From NCBI GenBank assembly GCA_964561875.1, contig CAZLQL010000002.1, positions 1-64,000 of the forward strand: 64,000 nt of DNA, read 5' to 3'. Shown in pieces: positions 8,476 through 17,635 of the stretch (the stretch's first letter is position 1; each line of letters opens with the position of its first letter). This DNA is from CAIOGI01 sp964561875. GTDB lineage: Bacteria; Patescibacteriota; Minisyncoccia; Phycocordibacterales; PALSA-1337. Under the pieces are notes generated by a model. It had not been told where the DNA came from. It made no database searches and was given only the letters and a program-made list of their open reading frames with translations. The position numbers were made by a program, and so were the translations under genes.

Positions 8476-9920
8476 AAAATATTTTTATAAACAAGCAAGG
8501 AATGATACTTATAAATGCTCTAGTTTTTGCTGTGGTTGCAGTAACTGTTACTACATCACTTGTAAATTGGGGAGCTACTACACTTAAAAATTCAAAACAA
8601 TTATCATCAAGAGAACAAGTATTCCAGATAGCTGAAGCAGGTATTGATTATTATAGATGGCATTTAGCACATAATCAGTCTGATTATACAGATGGAAATG
8701 CCACAACCACAACTGGTCCTTTTATTCATGATTTTAAAGATAAAGACGGAAATATAATAGGTAATTTTGCACTTACTATAACGCCACCACCTGTAGGTTC
8801 AACTGTAGTAAAGATAAGATCAAAAGGTAGTATAAATGACGGTTCGGGTGTTACAAGAAGTATTGAGGCAAAGCTCGCTATACCATCTCTTGCAAAATAT
8901 GCCGTTGCAGCAAATGATGTAATGCGTTTTGGAGAGGGTACGGAAGTATTCGGTCCAATACACTCAAATAATGGAATAAGATTTGATGGACTTGCCCACA
9001 ATATAATATCTAGTTCGAAGGATAAATATATAGATCCAGATAATGGAAGTTCATACAGGTTCGGTGTGTATACAACTGTAGGTACAGATGATCCAAGTCC
9101 ACCAGCAGTTGTTCCTAGTAGACCAGATGTATTTATGGCGGGTAGACAGTTTCCATTACAAACATTTGATTTCTCTGGAATGACTACCGATCTTTCTCAG
9201 ATGAAAACATTGGCACAATCAAATGGTAAATATTTTGCCGCTTCAGGTGCACAAGGATATTATGTAAAATTTAAGACAAATGATACATTTGATTTGTATA
9301 AAGTTACTGCACTCATAACTCCTGGCAATAAGTGTACTGATAGTTTAGACCAGACAAATTGGGGTTCTTGGTCTATAAATACAAAAACATTTGTTGCAAA
9401 TTATCCAAATCCAAATAATGGAATAATTTTTCTCGAAGACAATGTGTGGGTAGATGGACAGATAAGTACAGCTAGAATTACTCTAGCGGCTGGGAAATTT
9501 CCAGATAATGTCAGCACTAGAAAAAGTATAACTATAAATAATGATTTACTTTATACAAATTATGATGGTAGTGATGTTATTTCACTTATAGCTCAAGACA
9601 ATATAAATGTTGGACTTATAAGTGATGATACTCTACGTATAGATGCTGCACTTGTTGCTCAAAATGGTAGAGCGGGAAGATATTATTATTCAAATAGTGG
9701 AAGTAACTCCAATAGTTGTCAGGGTTATCATATAAGAAACTCTATAACATTATATGGAATGATAGCTACGAATCTTAGATATGGATTTGCTTATACAGAT
9801 GGTACTGGGTATCAAGACAGAAATATCGTATATGATTCAAACTTACTTTATGCACCACCTCCAAGTTTCCCATTAACATCAAATCAATACAGTGTGATTT
9901 CTTGGGAGGAGGTTAAGTAG
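8472..9920 (+). CDS. PilX-like pilus-associated surface protein
   Basis: A 482-residue protein with an N-terminal membrane helix (INKQGMILINALVFAVVAVTVTTSLVNWG, about 7-33) and the pattern seen in PilX-type minor pilins: hydrophobic helix, then REQVFQIAEAGIDYYRW. The large remainder is beta-rich and is presumably extracellular. It closes the pilus operon; the start overlaps the previous stop. The helix has no Glu at mature position 5, so processing by prepilin peptidase is uncertain. Function in pilus assembly or adhesion is inferred from context. Confidence 0.65.
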   Translation: MKNIFINKQGMILINALVFAVVAVTVTTSLVNWGATTLKNSKQLSSREQVFQIAEAGIDYYRWHLAHNQSDYTDGNATTTTGPFIHDFKDKDGNIIGNFALTITPPPVGSTVVKIRSKGSINDGSGVTRSIEAKLAIPSLAKYAVAANDVMRFGEGTEVFGPIHSNNGIRFDGLAHNIISSSKDKYIDPDNGSSYRFGVYTTVGTDDPSPPAVVPSRPDVFMAGRQFPLQTFDFSGMTTDLSQMKTLAQSNGKYFAASGAQGYYVKFKTNDTFDLYKVTALITPGNKCTDSLDQTNWGSWSINTKTFVANYPNPNNGIIFLEDNVWVDGQISTARITLAAGKFPDNVSTRKSITINNDLLYTNYDGSDVISLIAQDNINVGLISDDTLRIDAALVAQNGRAGRYYYSNSGSNSNSCQGYHIRNSITLYGMIATNLRYGFAYTDGTGYQDRNIVYDSNLLYAPPPSFPLTSNQYSVISWEEVK

Positions 9921-9946
9921 ATGATATAATATCCCTAAATAAATAT

Positions 9947-10705
9947 ATGAAAAAAAAGATTATTGTAGGGAATTGGAAGATGAATCCGACCAATTTAATA
10001 GATGCAAAAAAGATTGTTTCTTCAGTAAATAAATTATCTACAAAATTAAATAATACAGATGTAGTTTTATGTCCTCCTTTTATCTATTTACCAAAACTTA
10101 TATCAAATAAGAAAAATAATAATGTTAGTTTTGGTGCACAAAATTCATATAGTGAAGAAAGAGGTTCTTATACTGGAGAGGTAAGTCCTACAATGCTAAA
10201 AGAATTTGGTGTTAAATACGTAATAATCGGACATTCAGAAAGGAGAGCGATGGGTGAGACGGATGAAATAGTATCAAAGAAAATAGCTCTAGCAATAGAT
10301 ACTGGGTTAAAACCTATTCTTTGTGTAGGAGAAAGTGAACATGATTCTCAGGGTGTATATTTGGATACACTAAAGAATCAAATAAAAATGTCTTTAGATA
10401 AGGTTCAAAAGAAATATATATCAGAAATTATTATTGCTTATGAACCAATATGGGCAATAGGTGCAAAGGAACCTATGAGTACATCTGTAATAAATGAAAT
10501 GGTAATCTTCGTAAAAAAAGTCGTTTCAGATATGTATGGACATGAAAATGGGATAAGTATACCAGTTCTTTATGGTGGTTCAGTAAGTTTCAGAAATGCG
10601 TCTGATATAGTGGCAAATGGTGGAGTAAATGGTCTTTTGGTGGGCAGAGAGAGTGTTAATCCAGAAGGTTTTGTTGAATTATTAAAGGCAGTTGATGCTA
10701 TATAA
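9947..10705 (+). CDS. tpiA: Triose-phosphate isomerase
   Basis: A 252-residue cytoplasmic TIM-barrel enzyme that interconverts dihydroxyacetone phosphate and glyceraldehyde 3-phosphate. Diagnostic motifs are GNWKMNP (substrate Asn/Lys), the catalytic His in VIIGHSERR, the catalytic Glu in AYEPIWAIG, the flexible loop 6 and LYGGSV near the C-terminus. Length is standard. A TATAAT box about 20 bp upstream lies just after the pilus operon, so it probably has its own promoter with a very short leader. pgk follows after 3 bp. Confidence 0.96.
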   Translation: MKKKIIVGNWKMNPTNLIDAKKIVSSVNKLSTKLNNTDVVLCPPFIYLPKLISNKKNNNVSFGAQNSYSEERGSYTGEVSPTMLKEFGVKYVIIGHSERRAMGETDEIVSKKIALAIDTGLKPILCVGESEHDSQGVYLDTLKNQIKMSLDKVQKKYISEIIIAYEPIWAIGAKEPMSTSVINEMVIFVKKVVSDMYGHENGISIPVLYGGSVSFRNASDIVANGGVNGLLVGRESVNPEGFVELLKAVDAI

Positions 10706-10708
10706 TAT

Positions 10709-11845
10709 ATGAAATATCTTCGTGAAATAGAAAATCTTGTGGGTGTAAAGGTGATATTGAGGGTTGATTTTAATGTTCCTATTAAGAACGGTTCAGTTAT
10801 AGATGATTTTAGAATAAAAAAAGCTATACCAAGTATAAATTATTTAAAATCAAAAGGTGCAAAAATAATTTTAATAAGTCATATAGAACCATTGTCAGGA
10901 GAAAAGGTTAGTTTGGAGCCTGTTTGTAAACATTTATCTTATCTGGGAATAAATTGTGATTTCATAAAAAACTATAGAAATGCCTTATCAAATATAAGTA
11001 GTATGAACGATGGAGGTATAGTTTTACTAGAAAATCTTCGTGATAATGAAGGTGAAAAGAAAAATGATAAAGCTTTTGCAAAAGAATTGGCGAGTTTGGG
11101 TGATATATATGTAAATGAAGCGTTTTCTGTATCACATCGAGAACATGCTTCAGTCTCTGCTATTACAGAATTTATTCCAAGTTATGCTGGAATTCTTTTT
11201 GAAAAAGAGGTAAAAAATCTCGGTTCTGCTTTTAGTCCAGATAGGCCGTTTCTATTTATTCTTGGTGGTGCAAAGTTTGAAACAAAGCTACCTTTAATAG
11301 AAAAATTTACAAATATTGCTGATAGAGTTTTTGTGGGAGGTGCATTGGCAAATAATTTTCTTAAAGAGAATGGAGTAAATATAGGGAAATCTATGGTATC
11401 AGATAAAGTTTTTGGTTTGAATAAACTTATTTCAACAGGAAAGATCATACTACCTATCGATGCTGTAGTGATGTCAAAAGGTAAAAAGGAAATCAAAGAT
11501 ATAAATAATATAGACAATGAAGATAATATACTAGATACAGGTCCGCAGACTTTAGGTTTGTTAAGTGAAGAGATCAGAAAAGCAAAATATATATTATGGA
11601 ATGGTCCACTCGGTGCTTATGAAGATGGTTATGTGGAACCAACATTATTTTTGGCAAGATCAATTTCTAGTGTTACAAAAAATAATATAAAGACTATAGT
11701 GGGTGGGGGAGATACTCTAGCTGCAATAGCAAAACTCGGTATAGAAGATGATTTTACTTTTGTTTCAACTGGCGGTGGAGCAATGCTAGATTTTCTTTCT
11801 GAGGGTAGTTTGCCTGGGATAAGAGCGCTTGACAAGGCTATATAA
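10709..11845 (+). CDS. pgk: Phosphoglycerate kinase
   Basis: A 378-residue two-domain glycolytic kinase that makes ATP from 1,3-bisphosphoglycerate. It shows the N-terminal RVDFNVPI signature, an ENLRDNEGEKKN loop, and the C-terminal nucleotide-binding GGGDTLAAI and FVSTGGGAMLDFL motifs. It is slightly shorter than the usual 390-400 residues. It follows tpiA by 3 bp and is clearly in the same transcript. The last codons overlap a -35 box for the unrelated downstream gene. Confidence 0.96.
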   Translation: MKYLREIENLVGVKVILRVDFNVPIKNGSVIDDFRIKKAIPSINYLKSKGAKIILISHIEPLSGEKVSLEPVCKHLSYLGINCDFIKNYRNALSNISSMNDGGIVLLENLRDNEGEKKNDKAFAKELASLGDIYVNEAFSVSHREHASVSAITEFIPSYAGILFEKEVKNLGSAFSPDRPFLFILGGAKFETKLPLIEKFTNIADRVFVGGALANNFLKENGVNIGKSMVSDKVFGLNKLISTGKIILPIDAVVMSKGKKEIKDINNIDNEDNILDTGPQTLGLLSEEIRKAKYILWNGPLGAYEDGYVEPTLFLARSISSVTKNNIKTIVGGGDTLAAIAKLGIEDDFTFVSTGGGAMLDFLSEGSLPGIRALDKAI

Positions 11846-11857
11846 TAAAAGTACTGT
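11829..11857 (+). promoter_or_regulatory. Promoter for the gene at 11932
   Basis: TTGACA (11829-11834), a 17-bp spacer and TACTGT (11852-11857). The -35 box lies inside the last codons of pgk. A leader of about 70 nt follows before the Shine-Dalgarno AGGAGG. Confidence 0.5.
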
Positions 11858-11931
11858 TTTAAATGGATTGTCTCTCTTTGAGAAAACAAACCACGATAAA
11901 ACCTCAAATTGGCTTATGCCAGGAGGGAAAA

Positions 11932-12732
11932 ATGAGCGATACAGATATTGAGATTGCATTGTCAGTAGTTAGGGATGAACCCCATAATGCACACATAACA
12001 CTCAGGACACCCTACATCGGACGTGTTTTAAGAAAACTCATGGAAGAAGGTAGTTACGAAACATGCTACCAAGCCATGAAAAGCTTGAGTTTTTTCTACT
12101 TCCCACCTTCTGATGTCTTGGATAAACCAGAACAAATAAGGTATATTCTTGATCGTATGGTTCAGGATGGCTACTCTATTTACAGTTTTGTTACTCTTGT
12201 TAGCGGACGTTTCGGAGGACTGTGCTATTTACTCAAAAAACATCCTGAATACTTGAAGGGTGATAATGTATATGTACTCCCAAGATGTTTTGATGATTAC
12301 TGGGAAAGTCTTTTCAGATACGAGGTAGGGAGACGAGATACATTGAGGGCTTGGGGTGTCATTACTAGAGCTTTTCGTGGTTTTGTCTACAATAGGGAAA
12401 AGCACTGCATGATCAGTAGAGAAAGACTGGGTAAACTCGTCGATTCTCTTTATGGTCTGATGCTCGACAAGAATCAGTTGAAGGACATTGAACTAAAGCC
12501 AGGGGGTCTTCCTGAGCGGGTTTCATATTTAGTGAGAGAAAAAGGTGATTCGGAACGAGACCGACTTGGCAGAGTCAGAGAGCCTCGCGTTTACAAACAA
12601 CGAGGCGACGCCCCTGGATTGAACATTGCCAATCTCTGTCGTGATCCAGCAGGATGTCAGAGAATTAATATTACAGGACAAAAAGTCCTTGCAATCGCTT
12701 CCTATTTTTCAAAGAAGAGGAGAAAAAAATAA
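11932..12732 (+). CDS. Accessory protein of unknown function
   Basis: A 266-residue protein, MSDTDIEIALSV onward. This start is chosen because a strong AGGAGG lies 7 bp upstream and the preceding in-frame codons read through a promoter leader. It is soluble, Arg-rich toward the C-terminus and ends in a basic KKRRKK tail. I recognise no family. Codon use and GC are clearly richer than in neighbouring pgk and recJ, which suggests separate acquisition. It has its own promoter and a strong terminator, so it forms a one-gene cassette. Confidence 0.65.
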   Translation: MSDTDIEIALSVVRDEPHNAHITLRTPYIGRVLRKLMEEGSYETCYQAMKSLSFFYFPPSDVLDKPEQIRYILDRMVQDGYSIYSFVTLVSGRFGGLCYLLKKHPEYLKGDNVYVLPRCFDDYWESLFRYEVGRRDTLRAWGVITRAFRGFVYNREKHCMISRERLGKLVDSLYGLMLDKNQLKDIELKPGGLPERVSYLVREKGDSERDRLGRVREPRVYKQRGDAPGLNIANLCRDPAGCQRINITGQKVLAIASYFSKKRRKK

Positions 12733-12765
12733 CTTGGCTGTGCTGTATTAGTACAGACCAAGATC

Positions 12766-12797
12766 AAAGGACTGGTACATTGTACCAGTCCTTTTAA
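12766..12797. terminator. Bidirectional intrinsic terminator
   Basis: A near-perfect palindrome, AAGGACTGGTACA paired with TGTACCAGTCCTT, with T-rich sequence on both strands. It serves the converging gene at 11932 and the HIT gene. A second hairpin (CTTGG/CCAAG, 12733-12762) lies just upstream. Confidence 0.75.
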
Positions 12798-12819
12798 TTT
12801 TATAAAGATTTTGAATATT

Positions 12820-13188
12820 CTAAATATTCTCTAAAATTTTATTTTTATTTAATATAAAATCTTTTTTATCACCCTTTACTTCACTATTTGGAAATACCCA
12901 TATATGAGAGTGGGGAACTTCATCACCTATCACTTTACTTAATATAAAATCAGTATCAAATGCTTTTCTTTGAGCCAAAGCAATTTTTTTAGCTATTTCA
13001 AAATACTCTCCAGCATTTGGAACATCCCAAACCCATCTATAATGATTTTTTGGTATTACTTGAGTATGGCCAGGAGATTGAGGGTTTATATCTAAAAATG
13101 CTAGGAAATTATCATCTTCATAAACAATATGAGCTGGTATTTCTCTTTTTACTATTTTGCAAAATATACAATTATTATCTTGTTTCAT
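12820..13188 (-). CDS. HIT-family nucleotide hydrolase/transferase
   Basis: A 122-residue histidine-triad protein. The N-terminal CIFCKIVKREIPA segment is typical of the Hint branch, followed by YEDDNFLAFLDINPQSPGHTQVIPK. The triad region reads PHSHIWVFP, giving His-x-His with Trp in place of the usual third His of the HxHxH motif. Members hydrolyse nucleoside phosphoramidates or dinucleotides; the exact substrate is not predictable. It is transcribed divergently from recJ with very short spacing. Confidence 0.88.
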   Translation of the reverse strand: MKQDNNCIFCKIVKREIPAHIVYEDDNFLAFLDINPQSPGHTQVIPKNHYRWVWDVPNAGEYFEIAKKIALAQRKAFDTDFILSKVIGDEVPHSHIWVFPNSEVKGDKKDFILNKNKILENI

Positions 13189-13232
13189 AAATATAGTATA
13201 TCAAATTCTACATGATATACTCTCTATACTAT

Positions 13233-14927
13233 ATGGCTAAAAAATATGAAGTAAGAGAAATATTTAATGGTAGTCTTACTGATCATTTACTTTTTTATCG
13301 TGGAATAAAGACTGAAAAAGAGAGGCAAGACTTCTTAAATCCAAACTATGATTTGCATACACACGATCCGTTTCTTTTAAAAGATTGTGAAAAAGCAGTA
13401 GATAGAATACTTCATGCTATCGATAAAAATGAAACTATAGTTATTTATAGTGATTATGATACCGATGGTATACCTGCGGGGGTTATAATGCACGATCTCT
13501 TTAAAAAAGCTGGATATAATAATTTTATAAACTATATTCCACACAGACATGATGAAGGCTTTGGATTGAATATTGATGCTATAAAAAAGTTTAAACAAGA
13601 TAGTGTCGGTCTTATTATCACTCTGGATTGTGGTATTGCAGATATTGAACCGGTCAGTTTTGCAAAACAAAATAATATAGATGTGATAGTCACTGATCAT
13701 CATTTACCTGGAAAGATAATACCTGAGGCTTATGCAATAGTAAATCCAAAACAAACAGAATGTAACTATCCAGAAAAAATGCTTTGTGGTTCTGGAGTGG
13801 GATATAAACTTATTCAAGGAATACTCAAGAAAAGAGATTTTGGTATAAAGAATGGTTGGGAAAAATGGCTTCTTGATATGGTTGGTATTGCTACACTTTC
13901 AGACATGGTTCCTCTTGTTGGAGAAAATAGAGTATTTGCATATTATGGACTTCAAGTATTGAGAAAATCTCCTAGAAAAGGATTAGTAAGACTTTTAAAT
14001 TTATTAAAATCTGATCAGAGATATTTAACTGAAGATGATATCGGTTTTACAATTGGTCCAAGAATAAATGCCGCATCACGTATGGGTGTACCTATGGATG
14101 CTTTCAAGCTTCTTGCAACAGATAGTGATGATGAGGCTCATCTCTTGGCAAAGAATCTAGATCATATAAATAATGAAAGAAAAGGTACAGTAGCAAGTCT
14201 AGTAAAAGAAACAAAGAAAAAAATAATAGAAAGATATGGAGAAAAACCAGATGGAGTAATCGTGATCGGAAACCCAGATTGGAAACCAAGTCTACTTGGA
14301 CTTGCTGCAAATGTCTTCGCAGAAGAATTTTCTTGTCCAGTATTTTTATGGGGTAGGGATGGTGATGGAATTATAAAAGGAAGTTGTCGTGCTGCGGGTA
14401 GTGTGCATTTACTTGATCTTATGAATGCAGTTTCAAAAAATACTTTTATACAGTTTGGTGGACATGCAGAAAGTGGAGGTTTTGCAATTTCAAATGAAGC
14501 TATTCATCACGTAGAGGAAAATTTAAACATTGCATATAAAACAGTAAAAAATTTAGAAAAAGAAAATATAGAGTATATAGATAGAGAGTTTGAAATAGAA
14601 GATGTAAATTGGAAAACATATAATGCTATAGAAAAACTTGCGCCATTTGGAGTGGGTAATCCAAAACCAAGTTTTATATTTAAAAACATTTCTATATCTG
14701 GTATAAAAGAATTTGGAAAAGAAAAGAATCATTTAGAATTTTTATTTAGTAAAAGAACAGGAGAAAAAGTTCCTGCCATAGGATTTTTTATGAATAGTGA
14801 AAGTTTCAAAAATAAAAATGGTAATAATTTAAAAATAGGAGATAAGATAGATCTGGTAGCTTGTATGGAAAAATCTAATTTTAGAGGAAGGCCAGAATTG
14901 AGACTTAGAATAATAGATGTGGTTTGA
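13233..14927 (+). CDS. recJ: Single-stranded-DNA-specific exonuclease RecJ
   Basis: A DHH-superfamily 5'-3' ssDNA exonuclease used in recombinational repair, 564 residues from this start. Motifs are YSDYDTDGIPAG (motif I), LDCGIAD, VTDHHLPG (DHH) and the DHHA1 motif FGGHAESGGF, then an OB-like C-terminal domain. An upstream in-frame ATG at 13212 is less likely because a TATACT -10-like box lies between the two ATGs and MAKKYEV is a normal start. The stop overlaps a -35 box of the next gene. Confidence 0.93.
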   Translation: MAKKYEVREIFNGSLTDHLLFYRGIKTEKERQDFLNPNYDLHTHDPFLLKDCEKAVDRILHAIDKNETIVIYSDYDTDGIPAGVIMHDLFKKAGYNNFINYIPHRHDEGFGLNIDAIKKFKQDSVGLIITLDCGIADIEPVSFAKQNNIDVIVTDHHLPGKIIPEAYAIVNPKQTECNYPEKMLCGSGVGYKLIQGILKKRDFGIKNGWEKWLLDMVGIATLSDMVPLVGENRVFAYYGLQVLRKSPRKGLVRLLNLLKSDQRYLTEDDIGFTIGPRINAASRMGVPMDAFKLLATDSDDEAHLLAKNLDHINNERKGTVASLVKETKKKIIERYGEKPDGVIVIGNPDWKPSLLGLAANVFAEEFSCPVFLWGRDGDGIIKGSCRAAGSVHLLDLMNAVSKNTFIQFGGHAESGGFAISNEAIHHVEENLNIAYKTVKNLEKENIEYIDREFEIEDVNWKTYNAIEKLAPFGVGNPKPSFIFKNISISGIKEFGKEKNHLEFLFSKRTGEKVPAIGFFMNSESFKNKNGNNLKIGDKIDLVACMEKSNFRGRPELRLRIIDVV

Positions 14928-14951
14928 CTTTAACATTTTTTGATATAGATT
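14924..14951 (+). promoter_or_regulatory. Promoter for the gene at 14992
   Basis: TTGACT (14924-14929), a 16-bp spacer and TAGATT (14946-14951), overlapping the recJ stop codon. Confidence 0.4.
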
Positions 14952-14991
14952 TGTATTAGATTTAAATCAGGACTGAAGAGAAAGGAAAAAC

Positions 14992-15591
14992 ATGAGTGGT
15001 ATATATGTTCAGCATTCCAATCCATGTACCGGTTTAATTACTGTATGTGGTTTAAACGAAGGCGATATAGACAAGATGAGAGCGATCATTAACTGTGGAA
15101 AATATTATTTCACTATAATTGAGGGTGAGGCGGTATTTCTTCCAAGACTTCAAAAACTACCAGATCCAGTTTTAGATGAAAAGATGTATCCGCATTGGAG
15201 GTATGCATTACCTCATGAGACTGCTCAGGAAGAGTTTGTAAACTGTGCACTAGAAGATTTCGGTGAGCATGATTCTCCAGCAATATATATTTCTCATCTT
15301 TGTGCTTATTCATATACTCCAGAAAAGTATGAAGAATGTGCAAAGCGACTCAGGTCGTATGGTTTTGATTGTATGAGATCACAAAGGGGTAAAGACGGAA
15401 AGTTTTGGGAGGTTTGGTATTTACCATTTTTACAATGCGCAAGGGGTGATCTGGAAATTGCTCTGAATGGCTATATCAGTAAAACTAATAAAGAAAAGCT
15501 CAGTGTGGCGATCGATCTTTTGAAGCAAAGGATCAAGTTCGGCTCGCTCAGTGTCTCAGTTCAAAAGTGTGCAATGGTCATGGAGGATTGA
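14992..15591 (+). CDS. Accessory protein of unknown function
   Basis: A 199-residue soluble protein with nine cysteines and no obvious membrane segment or signal peptide. A purine-rich Shine-Dalgarno (AAAGGA) sits 8 bp upstream of the ATG, unlike the neighbouring core genes. Codon use is less AT-biased than recJ or comEC. I recognise no domain. It stands alone between its own promoter and a strong terminator, the same single-gene cassette layout as the gene at 11932. Confidence 0.6.
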   Translation: MSGIYVQHSNPCTGLITVCGLNEGDIDKMRAIINCGKYYFTIIEGEAVFLPRLQKLPDPVLDEKMYPHWRYALPHETAQEEFVNCALEDFGEHDSPAIYISHLCAYSYTPEKYEECAKRLRSYGFDCMRSQRGKDGKFWEVWYLPFLQCARGDLEIALNGYISKTNKEKLSVAIDLLKQRIKFGSLSVSVQKCAMVMED

Positions 15592-15610
15592 TTTTAGTTA
15601 TATAATTCAA

Positions 15611-15640
15611 AAGCCCTAGTTTTACTAGGTGCTTTTTTTA
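15611..15640 (+). terminator. Intrinsic terminator
   Basis: Stem CCTAG/CTAGG with loop TTTTA, followed by a run of seven T. The 16-base hairpin CCTAGTTTTACTAGGT recurs exactly at 44101-44116 inside the putative structured RNA. Confidence 0.75.
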
Positions 15641-15668
15641 TTTAGTAGTACAATTTAAATATAAAATT

Positions 15669-16151
15669 ATGACAACGATATATACGGACGGTTCGTCACG
15701 GGGAAACCCAGGGCCTGGTGGATACGGTGCTGTTTTGATCATGGATGATAAAGTCTTAGAAATTGGTGGTAGAGAGAATATGACGACAAATAATAGAATG
15801 GAACTCACAGCTTGTATCGAAGCTCTAAAGACAGTTTCGTCGGGTCTTTCTAGTGGAGCAATTACGCTGTACTCTGATTCAGAATATGTAGTAAAAGGAA
15901 TGACATTATGGATATCTGGTTGGCAGAAAAAAGGTTGGAGAACAGCTAGTAAAAAAGAAGTATTAAATAGGGATCTTTGGGAGAAACTGCTCTCTGTTTC
16001 ACAAGGAAAAGATATAAAGTGGTTACACGTAGACGGTCATGCTGACAATGAAGGTAACAATCGTTGTGATGTTATAGCTACCTCTTTCGCAGACAATGTT
16101 CCACAAAATCTGTATTCTGGCCTACTCTCTGGTTACCATATCGGTGTTTAA
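15669..16151 (+). CDS. rnhA: Ribonuclease HI
   Basis: A 160-residue nuclease that degrades the RNA strand of RNA-DNA hybrids. All four catalytic acids are visible: Asp in YTDGSSRGNPGPGGYG, Glu in NRMELTA, Asp in LYSDSEYV and Asp in NNRCDVIA; the conserved His lies in VDGHADNEGN. Length is typical of the stand-alone bacterial enzyme. It is followed by a hairpin terminator. Confidence 0.96.
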   Translation: MTTIYTDGSSRGNPGPGGYGAVLIMDDKVLEIGGRENMTTNNRMELTACIEALKTVSSGLSSGAITLYSDSEYVVKGMTLWISGWQKKGWRTASKKEVLNRDLWEKLLSVSQGKDIKWLHVDGHADNEGNNRCDVIATSFADNVPQNLYSGLLSGYHIGV

Positions 16152-16179
16152 GTCTCGTTTCACATATAAGTCACAATAA

Positions 16180-16215
16180 ATGGTTACGCACGCTATTGTT
16201 GTGTAACCTTTTATT
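16180..16215 (+). terminator. Intrinsic terminator after rnhA
   Basis: GGTTACGCA pairs with TGTGTAACC (one G-U pair), followed by TTTTATT. It overlaps the first codons of the longest comEC reading frame, which argues for a later comEC start. Confidence 0.6.
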
Positions 16216-17635
16216 GTGTCGTAGTAAAATCTTTATCAAAATTTCATTATTTTTTTATCATTTCTTTATCTCGATTTGTTACATTTCCTACGCGGTGAGT
16301 AAGATAGATAAAGATATAGTAATTTTCGGAGTACTAATACTGATTGCAATAATCAGAGTGGCTTTGGTATTGAATAAAGAATTCGTTTCAGATCTGGATT
16401 CTAAATCAGGAGGCATTGTTTCACTAAAGGGCGAAATTGTTTCTGAATCAAATATTAAAAATACCAATCAGACTTTCATACTTAGGATTAACAGTGAAAC
16501 AAATATAAAAGTAAGCACAGATCTATATAGTGAATATGGATATGGTGATCAAGTGATGGTTTCTGGAAAATTAAGTAGACCTAGAAATTTCGTAGGTGAA
16601 ACAGGTAGAGAATTTGATTATATAAATTATTTAAAAAAAGATGATATATATTATGAGATAAAAAAAGCTGATGTACATATATTAAATAGTAAAAGCTTTT
16701 TAAATATAAATAAGACTTTATATAAATTAAAGAGAAGGTTTGTAAATAATTTAAACAGAGTTTTGGGTGAACCTCATGGTGCTCTCGCATCAGGACTTGT
16801 GGTGGGGGAAAAGGCAAGTCTTGGAAAAGATATAATTGATAACTTTAGAAAAGCAGGATTGATACATATAGTAGTTTTATCTGGTTACAATATAACAATT
16901 ATTGCGACAACCATCAGAAGGTTATTATCTTTTCTGCCCAGAAATATTTCTATCATTTTAGGAATGTTCGGAATAATTTTGTTTGGTATCTTGGTTGGTG
17001 GGGGAGCAACAGTTGTTAGATCATGCATTATGGCAATCGTGGCTCTTACAGGAGAACTTTTTCGAAAAGATTATAAAGTAATAAGAGCACTTTTTATTGC
17101 GGGAATATTTATGATAATACAAAATCCTTATATAGTTTTCTATGATCCATCCTTCCAACTTTCTTTTCTGGCGACTTTTGGATTGATAGTTCTTTCAAGT
17201 CCAATAGAAAATAAACTTACATTTATTACAGAAAATTATGGTATAAGAAGTGTAGTTGCATCTACACTAGCTACACAGATTTTCGTCTCACCTTATATCT
17301 TATATATGATGGGGCAGATATCTATTGTAGGTATGTTTGTGAATATAATTGTTTTGCCTTTTATACCTATCACGATGTTATTTGTTTCTTTATCAGGTAT
17401 TGCCGGATTTTTATCGATTTTTATTTCAAAAATATTTGCTTATATTGCAAGTATACTTTTATCTTATGAATTATTTGTAGTTGAAAAAAGCGCGAATCTT
17501 CCATTTTCAAGTATAGAAGTTCCGCCTTTTTCAATATATTTTGTTCTACTAATATACCTATTTTATTTTGTAATATTCTTTAAATTCTCTTCTACTTTTA
17601 CCCAGTTTAGATTTGAAAAGAAATCTTCAACATAA
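16196..17635 (+). CDS. comEC: ComEC/Rec2-family competence DNA channel (membrane part only)
   Basis: A polytopic membrane protein of up to 479 residues with the ComEC competence domain: VVGEKASLGKDIIDNFRKAGLIHIVVLSGYNITII, GGGATVVRSCIMAIVAL and DPSFQLSFLATFGLI. It transports single-stranded DNA during transformation and is consistent with the pilus genes here. An OB-like region (about 70-130) precedes it. It stops after the membrane domain and has no metallo-hydrolase domain; a degenerate one is encoded at 18226. The start is uncertain: TTG at 16196 or 16214 falls in or near a terminator, and GTG at 16295 is an alternative. The 3' end overlaps the sod gene by 73 bp tail to tail. Confidence 0.88.
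   Translation: MLCNLLLCRSKIFIKISLFFYHFFISICYISYAVSKIDKDIVIFGVLILIAIIRVALVLNKEFVSDLDSKSGGIVSLKGEIVSESNIKNTNQTFILRINSETNIKVSTDLYSEYGYGDQVMVSGKLSRPRNFVGETGREFDYINYLKKDDIYYEIKKADVHILNSKSFLNINKTLYKLKRRFVNNLNRVLGEPHGALASGLVVGEKASLGKDIIDNFRKAGLIHIVVLSGYNITIIATTIRRLLSFLPRNISIILGMFGIILFGILVGGGATVVRSCIMAIVALTGELFRKDYKVIRALFIAGIFMIIQNPYIVFYDPSFQLSFLATFGLIVLSSPIENKLTFITENYGIRSVVASTLATQIFVSPYILYMMGQISIVGMFVNIIVLPFIPITMLFVSLSGIAGFLSIFISKIFAYIASILLSYELFVVEKSANLPFSSIEVPPFSIYFVLLIYLFYFVIFFKFSSTFTQFRFEKKSST

Noticed and set aside
13212..13232. Upstream start for recJ
   Set aside because: A TATACT promoter-like box lies between this ATG and the next in-frame ATG, and the extra seven residues are not part of the conserved protein.
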